Origin: Trichaptum fuscoviolaceum
Taxonomy: Eukaryota > Basidiomycota > Agaricomycetes > Hymenochaetales > Trichaptaceae
Assembly: GCA_910574455.1 (NCBI GenBank)
Contig: CAJSYZ010000003.1
Coordinates: 3,285,250 to 3,349,249 of the forward strand
Direction: 5' to 3'
DNA: 64,000 bases
The notes under the pieces were generated by a model. That model saw nothing but the letters and a program-made list of their open reading frames with translations, ran no database searches and was not told the origin of the DNA. A program made the translations under genes and the position numbers. The first letter of the stretch is position 1; every line of letters starts with the position of its first letter. Shown here in pieces: positions 63,843 to 64,000 of the stretch.

Positions 63843-64000
63843 CTAAGAGTCTGTAATGGTATCATTGTCCCTTTCCACACCCCCCAACCAAAATATACGC
63901 CAATCCTCCAAGTCCCTCCTGCACCATGCATAGAAGCCCTCTTCGGCCTTTTTCTTGTCTACCAGGGCAGTGGTAGAACTGCTGTAAGACATGACAGAAT
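63843..64000 (-). CDS. Possible 3' end of an unrecognised gene cut by the window edge
   Basis: A minus-strand frame open from the right edge ends with TAG at 63843. It encodes ALVDKKKAEEGFYAWCRR, then WRIFWLGGVERDNDTITDS. A good splice acceptor (GTCTTACAG) lies at about 63983, so this would be a last exon. A second minus frame is also open for about 40 codons, so the reading frame is not secure. No family is recognised. Confidence 0.3.
   Translation of the reverse strand, partial: SVMSYSSSTTALVDKKKAEEGFYAWCRRDLEDWRIFWLGGVERDNDTITDS

Overview
The window is nuclear DNA of a filamentous basidiomycete fungus, most likely a mushroom-forming Agaricomycete. The reasons are densely packed genes on both strands, many short introns (mostly 48-61 nt, GT-AG), and gene families typical of that group: a fungal GATA factor, a TRP-like channel, F-box/LRR and RING-ankyrin proteins. 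No rRNA or tRNA gene, CRISPR array or bacterial-type operon was seen. Gene models were built by joining open frames at splice signals by eye; exon phases were checked for most plus-strand genes.

Layout. 0-9 kb, plus strand: the 3' part of a Rim15-type kinase with a C-terminal receiver domain, a tandem UIM protein, and VPS52. 9-12.6 kb, minus: EFR3, sharing a bidirectional promoter region with SLX4 (13.1-15.3 kb, plus). 15.5-25 kb: folylpolyglutamate synthase (minus), PEX2 (plus), an importin-11/Kap120 karyopherin (minus) and a Loa1/Vps66-like acyltransferase (plus). 25.5-36 kb, all minus: a cystathionine gamma-synthase-like PLP enzyme, nuclear poly(A) polymerase, a RING-ankyrin protein, an F-box-like/LRR protein and a membrane-anchored beta-helix protein. 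37.7-45.5 kb: an RBMX2/Ist3 splicing factor (minus), eIF3d (plus), the Dsc2 subunit of a membrane ubiquitin ligase (minus) and a ketopantoate reductase-like enzyme (minus). 46-48 kb: a conserved fungal protein (plus). 50.2-52 kb: a GATA transcription factor (minus). 60.2-63.6 kb: a TRP-like channel (plus). A partial gene may begin at the right edge.

The set is mainly housekeeping: membrane traffic and lipid signalling (VPS52, EFR3, Loa1, Dsc2), peroxisome import (PEX2), RNA processing and translation (PAP1, RBMX2, eIF3d), DNA repair (SLX4), and folate, sulfur and pantothenate metabolism. There is no sign of a secondary-metabolite cluster.

The unusual part is the right third. The GATA gene sits between a 2.3 kb gene-poor stretch and an 8.2 kb one. 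The larger gap holds a 443-bp element with terminal inverted repeats and TA flanks, read here as a Tc1/mariner-type MITE, with a near-perfect internal hairpin. It also holds possible gene remnants. A cluster of GATA motifs lies just beyond the 3' end of the GATA gene. Other points of note are two GC-AG introns in the acyltransferase gene, a possible mitochondrial/cytosolic dual start in the FPGS gene, and a triple short repeat in SLX4.
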